This document shows positions 55,036 to 63,718 of a DNA stretch of 64,000 nucleotides, in pieces (the stretch's first letter is position 1; each line of letters opens with the position of its first letter). Where the stretch lies: assembly GCF_965219885.1 (NCBI RefSeq), contig NZ_CBDCOT010000009.1, forward strand, positions 1,116,001 to 1,180,000. The letters are read 5' to 3'. This stretch comes from Curvivirga sp965219885. GTDB taxonomy: Bacteria > Pseudomonadota > Alphaproteobacteria > UBA8366 > Aestuariispiraceae. The position numbers and the translations under genes are program-made. The notes under the pieces are model-generated. The model was given only the letters and a program-made list of their open reading frames with translations, ran no database searches and had not been told where the DNA came from.

Positions 55036-55075
55036 AGGGCTAGCCCTGAAATGACAGGAATAGAATTCTTGTCAT
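55036..55075 (-). promoter_or_regulatory. Paired palindromes upstream of rubrerythrin
   Basis: A perfect 12-base palindrome AGGGCTAGCCCT (55036-55047) is followed by an 11-base inverted repeat ATGACAGGAAT-AGA-ATTCTTGTCAT (55051-55075) with one G:T pair. They lie 89-128 bases before the rubrerythrin start and downstream of irr. They could be an operator pair or an irr 3' hairpin. Neither matches the ICE consensus of Irr exactly. Confidence 0.45.
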
Positions 55076-55132
55076 ATATTCGTTCTATGCGATGTATATG
55101 TCAGATCAGCAAATAATATTTATTTGGTTTGT

Positions 55133-55552
55133 TTAGGCGTTTTGATTTACACGGATAACGACATCAACTGATGCAATGGAAAGTTGATCTGGCAAATCCG
55201 GAAGTCTACTAACTTCGACTTGATCAACTGGAATGTCTGTAATCTCACCAGTTGCTTCATTATACATGTGATGATGTGGCGTTGGATTTGTGCAGAAATA
55301 GGAATGGCTTGATTCCAGAACCACTTCACGTACAAGCCCTGCTTCACTGAACTGATTCAGTGTATTATAGACTGTTGCCAAAGAAATTTTCAGACGTGCG
55401 TCATGTGCGTCCTTATGTAACTGTTCTGCAGTCACATGATCGAAAGGACGTTCAAATAAGAGACGTGCTAACCCTAAACGCTGCTTGGTTGGGCGAAGAC
55501 CCACCGCGTTGAGTTTTTCTAGGCATTTTGAATATGTACGTTGTTTTTGCAT
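55133..55552 (-). CDS. irr: Iron response regulator Irr (Fur family)
   Basis: 139-residue Fur-family regulator of the Irr type: GLRPTKQRLGLARLLF, KISLATVYNTLNQFSEAG, and the heme/metal-binding run TPHHHMYNEATGE. Irr controls iron-dependent genes in alphaproteobacteria and is destabilised by heme when iron is plentiful. The N-terminal heme regulatory motif of Bradyrhizobium Irr is absent, as in many other members. It precedes the rubrerythrin gene. In many relatives irr lies directly upstream of fabA; here the two are 10 kb apart. Confidence 0.92.
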   Translation of the reverse strand: MQKQRTYSKCLEKLNAVGLRPTKQRLGLARLLFERPFDHVTAEQLHKDAHDARLKISLATVYNTLNQFSEAGLVREVVLESSHSYFCTNPTPHHHMYNEATGEITDIPVDQVEVSRLPDLPDQLSIASVDVVIRVNQNA

Positions 55553-55707
55553 GAGCCTTATATAGGGCGAAGTATTCTGCTTGGGAAGCCCTAGATTTGT
55601 TGGATTAGCAACTATTGATCTATATCAAGGAAGAACATATAATTTTAGTCAATTTCTAAATCATACCAAGGCTTGGCGACGAGGCCGACTCTGCGTATAT
55701 CTATGCT

Positions 55708-57651
55708 ATGGTAAATACACGAAATCCTAAAAATAAAAAAGTAAAATCAAAAACAGCAGCTAAGAAAACTGCAGCAAAAAAAGCTGCGAAATCAACAGCT
55801 AAAGATAATTCTCGATCTACTGAAATGGGCTCGATTCAAACGAAATCATCGCGTCCTTTGTGGAAATGGTTGAAATGGATTTTAACATTCGGGATTTGGG
55901 GTGGTGTAACTTTTGCTGGAGTTTTGCTGTGGTTTGCCTGGGATCTTCCAAATCCAGAAACGGCAACGCAAGCGATCACTCGTAATCCTTCTATGACAGT
56001 TTTAGCCGCTGATGGATCGATCTTGACCCGACAAGGTGGAACGCATGGTCGGCCAATTACATTGGATGAATTACCCCCGTCTTTAGTTCAAGCTTTCATT
56101 GCCACGGAAGATCGTCGATTTTATGATCATTTTGGTATCGATATATTTGGTTTGGGGCGTGCAATATTTGTGAATTTAACGAGTGGCGGGTATCGTCAAG
56201 GTGGGTCAAGTTTGACTCAGCAACTGGCGAAAAACCTGTTTTTAACGCGTGAGAAAACAATCCGGAGAAAAGTGCAAGAATTGCTTCTTGCTTTTTGGTT
56301 GGAAAAATCGTTTAGCAAAGATGAGATTTTAACAATTTATTTAAACCGCGTATATCTGGGGTCAGGAGTTTACGGGGTGGACGCAGCTGCGCGTCGATAT
56401 TTTGGCAAGCCCGCCTCAAATTTATCTCTGTATGAGAGTGCCGTTTTGGCCGGATTACCTAAGGCACCAAGCGCATATAATCCTCGTGCGAATGCAGAAA
56501 GGAGTGCCAAACGAGCAAATCTGGTACTTGATCTCATGGTTAATGCTGAATTCTTGCAGCAAGCCACAGCTGATGCGCATAAACGTAAACAAGTTAAAAC
56601 CGTCGGCGGAAGCGCAGGACAGAATAATCGCTATTTTGCTGACTGGGTGATGGGGCGGGTGTCTCATTTAATCGGTCCAATAGATGATGACTTGATTATT
56701 CAGACAACATTTGAACCAAGCCATCAAAGGGCTCTGGAAAGTCAAATTTGGAAAATATTAAATCAAGCAGTTAAAGCAAATGCTGAGCAGATCGCTGCTG
56801 TGATCATGCGAGAGGACGGCGCTGTAACAGCGATGTTAGGTGGGAAAAATTGGTCAAAATCACCATTTAACCGTGCGGTTCATGCGAAACGTCAAACTGG
56901 TTCTGTCTTTAAACCAATTGCATATCTTGCTGGACTTGAAAACGGTATGCAGCCGGATGACAAGATTGATATATCTAATATTGTGATTGATGGATGGAGT
57001 CCAAGAGATCAATCTTTATTGAATGATCCTAATGCAGAAAATAGAGATAAAGTTTCTTTAGAAGAAGGATTACGTCGTTCCTTAAATAAAGCTGCTGTTG
57101 CTGTTGCAGAAAAGGCAGGGCGACATGAAGTTATTCAAGTTGCAAGACGTTTGGGCATTACAGCGCCTATGCAAGAACATCCGTCTTTACCATTGGGGGT
57201 ACAAGAAGTGTCATTATTGGAAATGACAGGTGCTTATGCCGTGATTGCCAATAACGGTATTACGGCAATCCCACATGGAATTAAGGAAATCAAGGCAGGT
57301 AATGGTGAAACACTGTTTAAACATTTTGAAGATGATAGTGAGATACTGGATTCTGATGTGGCAGAAGATATGACCGAAATGCTGCATAATGTTGTAACAG
57401 ATGGTACAGGAAAACGGGCGCAGCTGGAGCAAAGTTATGTTTCCGGTAAGACAGGTACGACACAATTAAACAAAGACGCTTGGTTTATTGGGTTTGCTAA
57501 AGACAGTCCGACCGCGGATACAGCATTGGCTATGGGGGTTTGGATCGGAAATGATAAAGCCACCCCGATGGATAATATATCCGGAGGTGGCTATCCTGCC
57601 ATTTATTGGCAACGTGTAATGTCACGTCTTGAAAGTGAAATCAGTAGATAA
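55708..57651 (+). CDS. Class A penicillin-binding protein (transglycosylase/transpeptidase)
   Basis: 647 residues. A Lys/Ala-rich cytoplasmic tail (about 1-50) and one membrane helix (about 55-78) lead into a glycosyltransferase-51 domain with catalytic Glu134 in ATEDRRFYDHFG and GGSSLTQQLAKNL. The transpeptidase domain has Ser399-x-x-Lys402 in TGSVFKP, SLN at 458-460, and KTGT at 581-584. It polymerises and crosslinks peptidoglycan in the periplasm. It starts divergently from irr. The basic tail may bind nucleic acid or membrane but that is a guess. Confidence 0.93.
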   Translation: MVNTRNPKNKKVKSKTAAKKTAAKKAAKSTAKDNSRSTEMGSIQTKSSRPLWKWLKWILTFGIWGGVTFAGVLLWFAWDLPNPETATQAITRNPSMTVLAADGSILTRQGGTHGRPITLDELPPSLVQAFIATEDRRFYDHFGIDIFGLGRAIFVNLTSGGYRQGGSSLTQQLAKNLFLTREKTIRRKVQELLLAFWLEKSFSKDEILTIYLNRVYLGSGVYGVDAAARRYFGKPASNLSLYESAVLAGLPKAPSAYNPRANAERSAKRANLVLDLMVNAEFLQQATADAHKRKQVKTVGGSAGQNNRYFADWVMGRVSHLIGPIDDDLIIQTTFEPSHQRALESQIWKILNQAVKANAEQIAAVIMREDGAVTAMLGGKNWSKSPFNRAVHAKRQTGSVFKPIAYLAGLENGMQPDDKIDISNIVIDGWSPRDQSLLNDPNAENRDKVSLEEGLRRSLNKAAVAVAEKAGRHEVIQVARRLGITAPMQEHPSLPLGVQEVSLLEMTGAYAVIANNGITAIPHGIKEIKAGNGETLFKHFEDDSEILDSDVAEDMTEMLHNVVTDGTGKRAQLEQSYVSGKTGTTQLNKDAWFIGFAKDSPTADTALAMGVWIGNDKATPMDNISGGGYPAIYWQRVMSRLESEISR

Positions 57652-57655
57652 AAAT

Positions 57656-58222
57656 TTATTGGACACCTAGATTAATCAATTCACTTTCCATTCGCGTGTT
57701 ACGGCTGTTTCGGGCGTAATCCAAGACACCTCGACCAGTATAATCTCTAACAGATGGATCTGCACCGTAATCAACTAACATCTGAAATATTTCAATATCC
57801 CCGGTACGGGCGGCCCAGAGTAGCGGTGTTTCACCCTGAGCATTACCCATATTTGGATCAGCCTCATTATCTAGTAAAACTTGTACGCTATCATAATCCA
57901 AACGATCAACGGCATAGAAAAGGGCAGAATTACCAAGACTGTCTGGATGGTTGGCAAAGGCACCGAATTCGAAAGCCAGTTCAACGATATCTGGATAACC
58001 TCTTTGAGCAGCGGCGATGAGTACAGTAATACGGCGTGAGCCTGTCATATTTGCATCGACACCTTTTAGAAGTTGAGAGCGAACCGCCGTATAATCGCCA
58101 TTTAGAGCACCCTTAATCATCGGGTGATCTACAAATAGCTCGGTTTGTGCCATGCTAATATTTATAAAGCAAAATAGAGCCATAAAGGAAGTCAGAGCGG
58201 ACTTAACAAGCGATTTAATCAT
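57656..58222 (-). CDS. Secreted ankyrin-repeat protein
   Basis: 188 residues with a signal peptide (about 1-26, ending ISMAQ) and four ankyrin repeats (about 35-175; ITVLIAAAQRGYPDIVELA, GNSALFYAVDRLDYDSVQ, ETPLLWAARTGDIEIFQ, GRGVLDYARNSRNTRM). It is probably a periplasmic binding module. Its start overlaps the end of cobK by 8 bases, so it is the last gene of a cbiD-cobK operon, an odd partner for cobalamin synthesis. The convergent PBP gene ends only 4 bases away. Confidence 0.85.
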   Translation of the reverse strand: MIKSLVKSALTSFMALFCFINISMAQTELFVDHPMIKGALNGDYTAVRSQLLKGVDANMTGSRRITVLIAAAQRGYPDIVELAFEFGAFANHPDSLGNSALFYAVDRLDYDSVQVLLDNEADPNMGNAQGETPLLWAARTGDIEIFQMLVDYGADPSVRDYTGRGVLDYARNSRNTRMESELINLGVQ

Positions 58223-58973
58223 GACGTAATTCTTCTTTCAGCCAATGGATCATTTGGTCTTGGGATGTAATGATTGGCACAGGTTGTGGGGCTGGGCGAT
58301 TAATCATCAACACTTTTATTCCAAGGTTGCGACAGGCCTCAATTTTCGCTTTGGTAGCCTGTGCACCACTATTCTTTGTGACCAATATGTCTATTTTTAA
58401 CTCGGAAAACAATGTTTCTTCTTCATTTAAATGAAAAGGTGGTCGTGCATAAATAATCTGGCAATCTTTTGGCAAATTCTCTTTGGCTGCCTTTTCAATC
58501 ATACGTGCAGTTAGTTTTAACCCAGAGACATCTTTGAATGCTGCCAAATCACGTGATCCCAACGCAAGAAAGGCATGCTTTCCCAATTGAGGAATTAGGG
58601 TTGCCGCTTGATCAAGACTATCTGCATATATCCATAGATCATCTGTTTCTTCGAACCATTCTGGGCGCAGATATCGAACAAGTTTACATTGGTTGATCTT
58701 TGAGGCCTCATATGCATGTTTGGGCATAGCTTTGGCAAAGGGGTGAGTCGCATCAATAATAGCAGAGACATTATTGGCTGTTATGTAGTTGCTTAACCCT
58801 TTAATGCCTCCAAAACCACCAATCCGTATTTGGCCTGTTTCTATTTTAGGTGATTTGGTGATGCCTGAAAAACTTGTTACGATATCGTATTTACTTGTAA
58901 GGACGTCAGGTATTTCAGGAGGGAGTAAGCGGGCTTCTGTGGTTCCCCCAAGTATCAAGATTTGCGGCTTCAT
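58215..58973 (-). CDS. cobK: Precorrin-6A reductase
   Basis: 252-residue NADPH-dependent enzyme that reduces precorrin-6A. The start LILGGTTEARLL, the central IDATHPFA and the GSRDL segment identify CobK/CbiJ. Its start overlaps the end of cbiD by four bases (ATGA) and its end overlaps the ankyrin gene by eight, so all three are translated from one message. Confidence 0.92.
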   Translation of the reverse strand: MKPQILILGGTTEARLLPPEIPDVLTSKYDIVTSFSGITKSPKIETGQIRIGGFGGIKGLSNYITANNVSAIIDATHPFAKAMPKHAYEASKINQCKLVRYLRPEWFEETDDLWIYADSLDQAATLIPQLGKHAFLALGSRDLAAFKDVSGLKLTARMIEKAAKENLPKDCQIIYARPPFHLNEEETLFSELKIDILVTKNSGAQATKAKIEACRNLGIKVLMINRPAPQPVPIITSQDQMIHWLKEELRHD

Positions 58974-60097
58974 CCTAAAATACTCGTTTCCGCGCCTTCA
59001 TGGGCAAGGATTGTTCCAATGCGATCAACCACAACAATGTCAACTTTGGTTTGGCCTGATAAGGTCGCAAGAGCCGTTTCCCGTGCTTGCTTTGCAACGG
59101 TTTTTGCAAGCGGTAAGTCAGGACAGGCTTCCAAGACTTGTTTGGCTGTATTAGCAGATTTGGTCAGATTAATTTGAGCATCGCTTCCCCCAAGTTTCAA
59201 AACCATATCTGCAAGTTTTTCGAAGTTCACTTGGGATCGGGATGAGTGTAAATCCATATTGCCTTGCGCCAATTTTAACATCTTGGCAAAGCCACCAGAA
59301 ATGGTGACACGTTCGACAGGATGTCGGCGAATATATTTAAGCATGCCGCCAGCGAAATCCCCCATATCCAAATAGGCTTCATCTGGTAGATCAAAACTTT
59401 CACGCAAAGCGTTTTCAGACATATTACCCGTGGTACCTGCCACATGATGAAACCCATTGGCACGGGCAACATCGACGCCTCGATGAATGGAATGTATCCA
59501 GGCCGAACATGAAAATGGTGTCACAATGCCTGTTGTTCCTAGAACAGAAAGCCCGCCAACAATACCAAGGCGAGGATTCCATGTTTTTTGCGCAAGTTCT
59601 TCGCCATTTTCGATTGATATTGTAACATTCAATCGAAGGACCTCGTCATGTTGGTCTGCGACTTCTTGCAGGTTACTTTCTATAATTTCGCGTGGTTTTG
59701 GGTTGATGGCAGGTTCACCGACAGGAAGTGGAAGGCCAGGTAAGGTTACTGTGCCAACGCCTTTTCCAGCATAAAATTTGAGACCATTATCGTCGGCTTT
59801 TGTTATCGTGGCGCTAATAATCGCTTCATGCGTAATATCTGGATCGTCTCCTGCATCTTTCTGGATGGCAACTGTAGCAGATTCTTTTGAAATAATTGGG
59901 TCGAGAGTTTTAAAACGTGGTAATTCACCACGTGGAAGACGAATTTCAACTTCATCAGGCACTATACCTGTAAGTAACCCAAGATAAGCCGCTTTTGACG
60001 CGGCTGCGGCACAGCTACCCGTCGTCCAACCTTTGCGTAAAGGTTGATCAGGTTTTCGGCCTACTTTTGGCTGTTTATTTTTATTCGACTCATTCAT
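58970..60097 (-). CDS. cbiD: Cobalt-precorrin-5B C(1)-methyltransferase (CbiD type)
   Basis: 375-residue protein with the CbiD hallmark GWTTGSCAAAASKAAYLGLL at its N-terminus, the SAM-associated NVTISIENGEEL, and GFAKMLKLAQG. CbiD methylates C1 in the anaerobic route, whereas CobN/S/T in this window belong to the aerobic route. Such mixtures occur in alphaproteobacteria that lack CobF, where CbiD probably takes its place. It is the first gene of the cbiD-cobK-ankyrin operon and divergent from cobA. Confidence 0.92.
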   Translation of the reverse strand: MNESNKNKQPKVGRKPDQPLRKGWTTGSCAAAASKAAYLGLLTGIVPDEVEIRLPRGELPRFKTLDPIISKESATVAIQKDAGDDPDITHEAIISATITKADDNGLKFYAGKGVGTVTLPGLPLPVGEPAINPKPREIIESNLQEVADQHDEVLRLNVTISIENGEELAQKTWNPRLGIVGGLSVLGTTGIVTPFSCSAWIHSIHRGVDVARANGFHHVAGTTGNMSENALRESFDLPDEAYLDMGDFAGGMLKYIRRHPVERVTISGGFAKMLKLAQGNMDLHSSRSQVNFEKLADMVLKLGGSDAQINLTKSANTAKQVLEACPDLPLAKTVAKQARETALATLSGQTKVDIVVVDRIGTILAHEGAETSILG

Positions 60098-60221
60098 GAA
60101 GATGCAGTTTAATCTGAACTGTAGAAAACGACCATCGCAAAAGAGGCCAAAATTTCTAATTTTTGCGCAAAGTTGTTAGTTCTAGTCGCTAGGATTTGTT
60201 GCAAAACTTTCTGATTTGAGT

Positions 60222-61055
60222 ATGGTGCCCGCCATGAGTTTGACAATGAATATTACCCCGCCAGCTGACCTGCCAGAATTTCTGCCCGGTTGGGTTTGGC
60301 TCGTTGGTGCAGGTCCGGGCGATCCGGGGCTGTTGACCCTTCATGGTGTGAATGCGTTGGCCCAAGCAGATGTCATTGTTTATGACGCTTTGGTTGATGA
60401 ACGTATTCTGTCTATGGCAAAACCAGAAGCAGAACGTATTTATGCGGGGAAACGTGGCGGTAAGCCTAGTCCAAAACAACAAGATATTTCCGATCGTTTG
60501 GTTGAACTGGCGAAAGACGGAAAACGTGTATTGCGCCTTAAAGGGGGTGATCCTTTTGTGTTTGGACGTGGTGGTGAAGAGGCATTAACCCTTGTTGATG
60601 CGGAAGTTCCATTTCGTATCGTTCCCGGAATAACAGCGGGTATTGGCGGTATGGCTTATGCAGGTATCCCTGCCACGCATCGTGATTGTAATTCTGCTGT
60701 GACTTTCGTGACGGGTCATTCCATGACGGGTGAAGTGCCCGACAATATGGATTGGAAAGCATTAGCCAATGGTGCACCCGTGCTGATTTTCTATATGGCG
60801 ATTAAGCATATCGGACGAATTGTCGATAAATTGATCGAAGCTGGGCGTCCTTCTGATGAACCCGTTGGTTTTATCATGGCAGCGACTACCGAAAATCAAA
60901 AGGTCGTTACCTGTACGCTGGAAACGGCTGTCGAAACTGCAGAACAAATTAAACCACCTGCAATTGTTTGTGTGGGTCCTGTTGTGGGTTTACGTGAACA
61001 GTTGAACTGGATGAGCAAAGTTGCAGAATTATCTGCTTCAGAAGCTGCGGAATAA
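60222..61055 (+). CDS. cobA: Uroporphyrinogen-III C-methyltransferase
   Basis: 277 residues from ATG 60222; ATG 60234 and TTG 60216 are alternatives and none has a clear ribosome site. SAM-binding and substrate motifs are VGAGPGDPGLLTLHG, LRLKGGDPFVFGRGGEE and GIPATHRDCNSAVTFVTGH. It catalyses the two methylations that make precorrin-2, the entry into corrins and siroheme. No CysG dehydrogenase domain is fused. The stop overlaps the cobB start (TAATG). Confidence 0.94.
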   Translation: MVPAMSLTMNITPPADLPEFLPGWVWLVGAGPGDPGLLTLHGVNALAQADVIVYDALVDERILSMAKPEAERIYAGKRGGKPSPKQQDISDRLVELAKDGKRVLRLKGGDPFVFGRGGEEALTLVDAEVPFRIVPGITAGIGGMAYAGIPATHRDCNSAVTFVTGHSMTGEVPDNMDWKALANGAPVLIFYMAIKHIGRIVDKLIEAGRPSDEPVGFIMAATTENQKVVTCTLETAVETAEQIKPPAIVCVGPVVGLREQLNWMSKVAELSASEAAE

Positions 61056-62395
61056 TGACCGAACTTTCCAACAGTCGTGGATTGATAATTGCGGCCCCTA
61101 AATCGGGTAGCGGTAAGACTTTAATTACACTTGCTTTGCTACGTGCGATAAGAAACCGTGATATCAAGGTGGCTTCTGCTAAGATCGGTCCGGATTATAT
61201 TGATCCTGCTTTTCATCGGGCCGCGAGTGGTCACAATTGTTTGAATATTGACCCTTGGGCGATGCGGCCAGAAACGCGCCGGAATATTCTGGATCAATTA
61301 GCTGAAAATAATCCGGAAATCATTATTACCGAAGGGGTGATGGGATTATTCGATGGCGCAAAAGACGGTACCGGTTCAACGGCGGATTTTGCAGCCGAAA
61401 TTGGCCTGCCTGTTTTACTGGTCGTGGATGTAAAAGGTCAGTCTGCCTCCGCAATTGCCACAATTAAGGGATTTATCGATCTTAGAGATGATGTGCAGAT
61501 TGGTGGGGTTTTATTCAACAATCTTGGTAGTTTGTCCCATAAAGATTTGATCCAGCAAGCCATGGATAAATATTTACCGGATCTACCGATATTAGGATAT
61601 CTGCCACGCCATCCGGATTTGGAAATGCCGGAACGTCATTTGGGATTGGTGCAAGCAGGTGAACATTCTGATCTGGAAGGCTTCCTGCAAATTGCAGCTA
61701 ACTGGATTTCTGAATATTGTGATATCGACAAATTAATATCGATTTCTTCATCATTGCAATATCGTAATGATGAAGGTGTAGCAGATTATATCCCACCCAT
61801 TGGTAAGCATATTGCGGTTGCGCGTGATCTGGCCTATGCCTTTTGCTATGAGGGTATGTTAACCCACTGGCGTAAAATGGGGGCTGAGATATCGTTCTTT
61901 TCACCCTTGTTGGATGAGGTACCAAATGAGGAGGCGGATGCAGTTTATCTACCTGGTGGTTATCCTGAATTGCATGCGGCTAAACTTGCCGCGAATGAAA
62001 ACTTTTTAAATGGGCTTCGTAAAGCGGCGAAACAAGAAAAATTTATCTTTGGTGAATGCGGTGGTTATATGACACTGGGCCGTCAAATTGTTGATAAAGA
62101 AGGTGTTGCCCATGATATGGCAGGGCTGCTTCCAGTGATAACCAACTTCCAGAAACGCAAACTTCATTTGGGGTATCGTAAAGCTGAATTACAGCATGAT
62201 TGTCCGTTAGGCAAAGCGGGCGATGTATATCTTGCACATGAATTTCACTATGCATCTACCGATGAAATTGATATGAGTGCAGAGACACTTTTCTCAACAA
62301 AAGATGCAACCAACACGCCGATGGGCACCGTTGGTTTACGTGTTGGATCTGTGATGGGGTCCTTTATTCACTTGATCGATCGGATGAAACCGTGA
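61055..62395 (+). CDS. cobB: Cobyrinate a,c-diamide synthase
   Basis: 446-residue amidotransferase that makes the a,c-diamide which is then the CobNST substrate in the aerobic route. An N-terminal ATP-binding domain has the P-loop APKSGSGKT, and the C-terminal class I-like glutaminase domain has the nucleophile cysteine in GECGGYMTLG and the histidine in AHEFHYA. The start overlaps the cobA stop; its end overlaps the next gene (GTGA). Confidence 0.95.
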   Translation: MTELSNSRGLIIAAPKSGSGKTLITLALLRAIRNRDIKVASAKIGPDYIDPAFHRAASGHNCLNIDPWAMRPETRRNILDQLAENNPEIIITEGVMGLFDGAKDGTGSTADFAAEIGLPVLLVVDVKGQSASAIATIKGFIDLRDDVQIGGVLFNNLGSLSHKDLIQQAMDKYLPDLPILGYLPRHPDLEMPERHLGLVQAGEHSDLEGFLQIAANWISEYCDIDKLISISSSLQYRNDEGVADYIPPIGKHIAVARDLAYAFCYEGMLTHWRKMGAEISFFSPLLDEVPNEEADAVYLPGGYPELHAAKLAANENFLNGLRKAAKQEKFIFGECGGYMTLGRQIVDKEGVAHDMAGLLPVITNFQKRKLHLGYRKAELQHDCPLGKAGDVYLAHEFHYASTDEIDMSAETLFSTKDATNTPMGTVGLRVGSVMGSFIHLIDRMKP

Positions 62396-62889
62396 GCCAG
62401 TCAGAACAACTTCCTTTTTGGGAAACCAAGTCTCTTTATGAGATGACCCAGACAGAATGGGAATCTCTTTGTGATGGCTGTGGTCAATGTTGCCTGCATA
62501 AAATGGAAGATATTGATACGGGGGAAATTGCGGTTACCAATGTGGCATGTAAATTACTGGATTTGAATAGTTGCCAATGTAAACATTATCCTAATCGGTT
62601 GGATCATGTGCCAGATTGTGTGCAATTGACCCCCAAAGATGCTGAAACATTAACTTGGTTGCCGAAAACTTGTGCTTACAAACTTATTGTGGATGGGGAA
62701 GATCTACCAGCTTGGCATCCTTTGATTTCTGGTGATCCAAATACAGTGCATGAAGCAGGCATTTCCGTGCAAGATGAAGTGGTTGGCGAAGAAGAAGTCG
62801 AAGATTTGGAAGAGCATGTGATGCATTGGTTGGAGGCAGGTAATATGCCATTTAATTTTCAAGATCGCGATCCGGATTTCGAAGATTAA
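62392..62889 (+). CDS. YcgN-family cysteine-cluster protein (UPF0260)
   Basis: 165 residues from a GTG start that overlaps the cobB stop by four bases. The family pattern is complete: CDGCGQCCLHKMED, NVACKLLDLNSCQCKHY, and the C-terminal WLPKTCAYKL with WHPLISGDPNTVH. The cysteine cluster is thought to bind zinc or iron. Its role in cells is unknown. The overlap places it in the cobA-cobB operon, suggesting a link to cobalt or corrin handling, but YcgN is also found in genomes without these genes. Confidence 0.85.
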   Translation: MSQSEQLPFWETKSLYEMTQTEWESLCDGCGQCCLHKMEDIDTGEIAVTNVACKLLDLNSCQCKHYPNRLDHVPDCVQLTPKDAETLTWLPKTCAYKLIVDGEDLPAWHPLISGDPNTVHEAGISVQDEVVGEEEVEDLEEHVMHWLEAGNMPFNFQDRDPDFED

Positions 62890-62970
62890 ATCTTATTCTT
62901 TCTTTAGCGGCATTTTACTTCGCCAAAAAGAAGACTTCAGAATTTCATCAAAGCAGCCTACACTCCCTCA

Positions 62971-63711
62971 ATGCTTGAATTATTACGCTCTTCATCCAAG
63001 AAATCTCTGGAAACAGATCGACTTGCCCTAAAAGATGGGCAAGAAGTGATTATACGTTTCAAGGTAAATGCGCGTGCGAAACGCTTGATCCTGAAATATG
63101 ACACAGCTGAGCGAGAAGTTGTGGTGACTTTGCCAAAAGGAGTTTCACAACGTCAGGCTTGGCGATTTGTTGATCAGTATCATGAATGGATTGAGACGCA
63201 GATTTCTAAACAGGAAGCGCTTATTGAAGTTCATAATGGTGTCTTACTTTATGTTGAAGGGATTGAATATAAGATCACGCATGATCCGGAAGCAGGGCGA
63301 TCTTGCCGGTTAACCGAAGAAAGTTTGTTGATTGTCGGTGGTCCCGAAGAACATATGCCACGTCGTGTCATGGATTTCCTTAAGAAGAAGGCAAAAGAAA
63401 GATTCAAAGAAAGAGTTGATTATTATACAGATCAACTTGGTGTCCAACATCGACGTATTAGTATTCGTGATACGAAAAGCCGTTGGGGAAGTTGTGCGTC
63501 AGATGGAAGTTTAAACTTTTCCTGGCGCCTCATTATGGCACCAAGATATGTCTTGGATTATGTGGTCGCACATGAAGTGGCGCATATCCGGGAACATAAT
63601 CATTCAAGTGCCTTTTGGGCGATTGTCGAAGAATTAGATCCGGAATGGAGAAAGTCCCGGGATTGGCTGCATCAACATGGCGGAAAATTACACGCCGTGA
63701 CTTTTAATTGA
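62971..63711 (+). CDS. YgjP-like M48-type metalloprotease domain protein
   Basis: 246 residues, predicted cytoplasmic. The zinc site is HEVAH at 201-205, followed by a histidine in NHSSAFWAIVEEL. The preceding IRDTKSRWGSCASDG and LNFSWRLIMAPRYVLDYVV are typical of the YgjP/DUF45 family. It may act as a protease or a nucleotide-metabolism-linked protein; the role in bacteria is not settled. It starts 82 bases after the YcgN gene. Confidence 0.85.
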   Translation: MLELLRSSSKKSLETDRLALKDGQEVIIRFKVNARAKRLILKYDTAEREVVVTLPKGVSQRQAWRFVDQYHEWIETQISKQEALIEVHNGVLLYVEGIEYKITHDPEAGRSCRLTEESLLIVGGPEEHMPRRVMDFLKKKAKERFKERVDYYTDQLGVQHRRISIRDTKSRWGSCASDGSLNFSWRLIMAPRYVLDYVVAHEVAHIREHNHSSAFWAIVEELDPEWRKSRDWLHQHGGKLHAVTFN

Positions 63712-63718
63712 GATAATT

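Noticed and set aside
60098..60221. Short AGTT/AACT repeat in the cbiD-cobA divergent gap
   Set aside because: Five-base arms with a 7-base gap are within chance expectation in AT-rich DNA.
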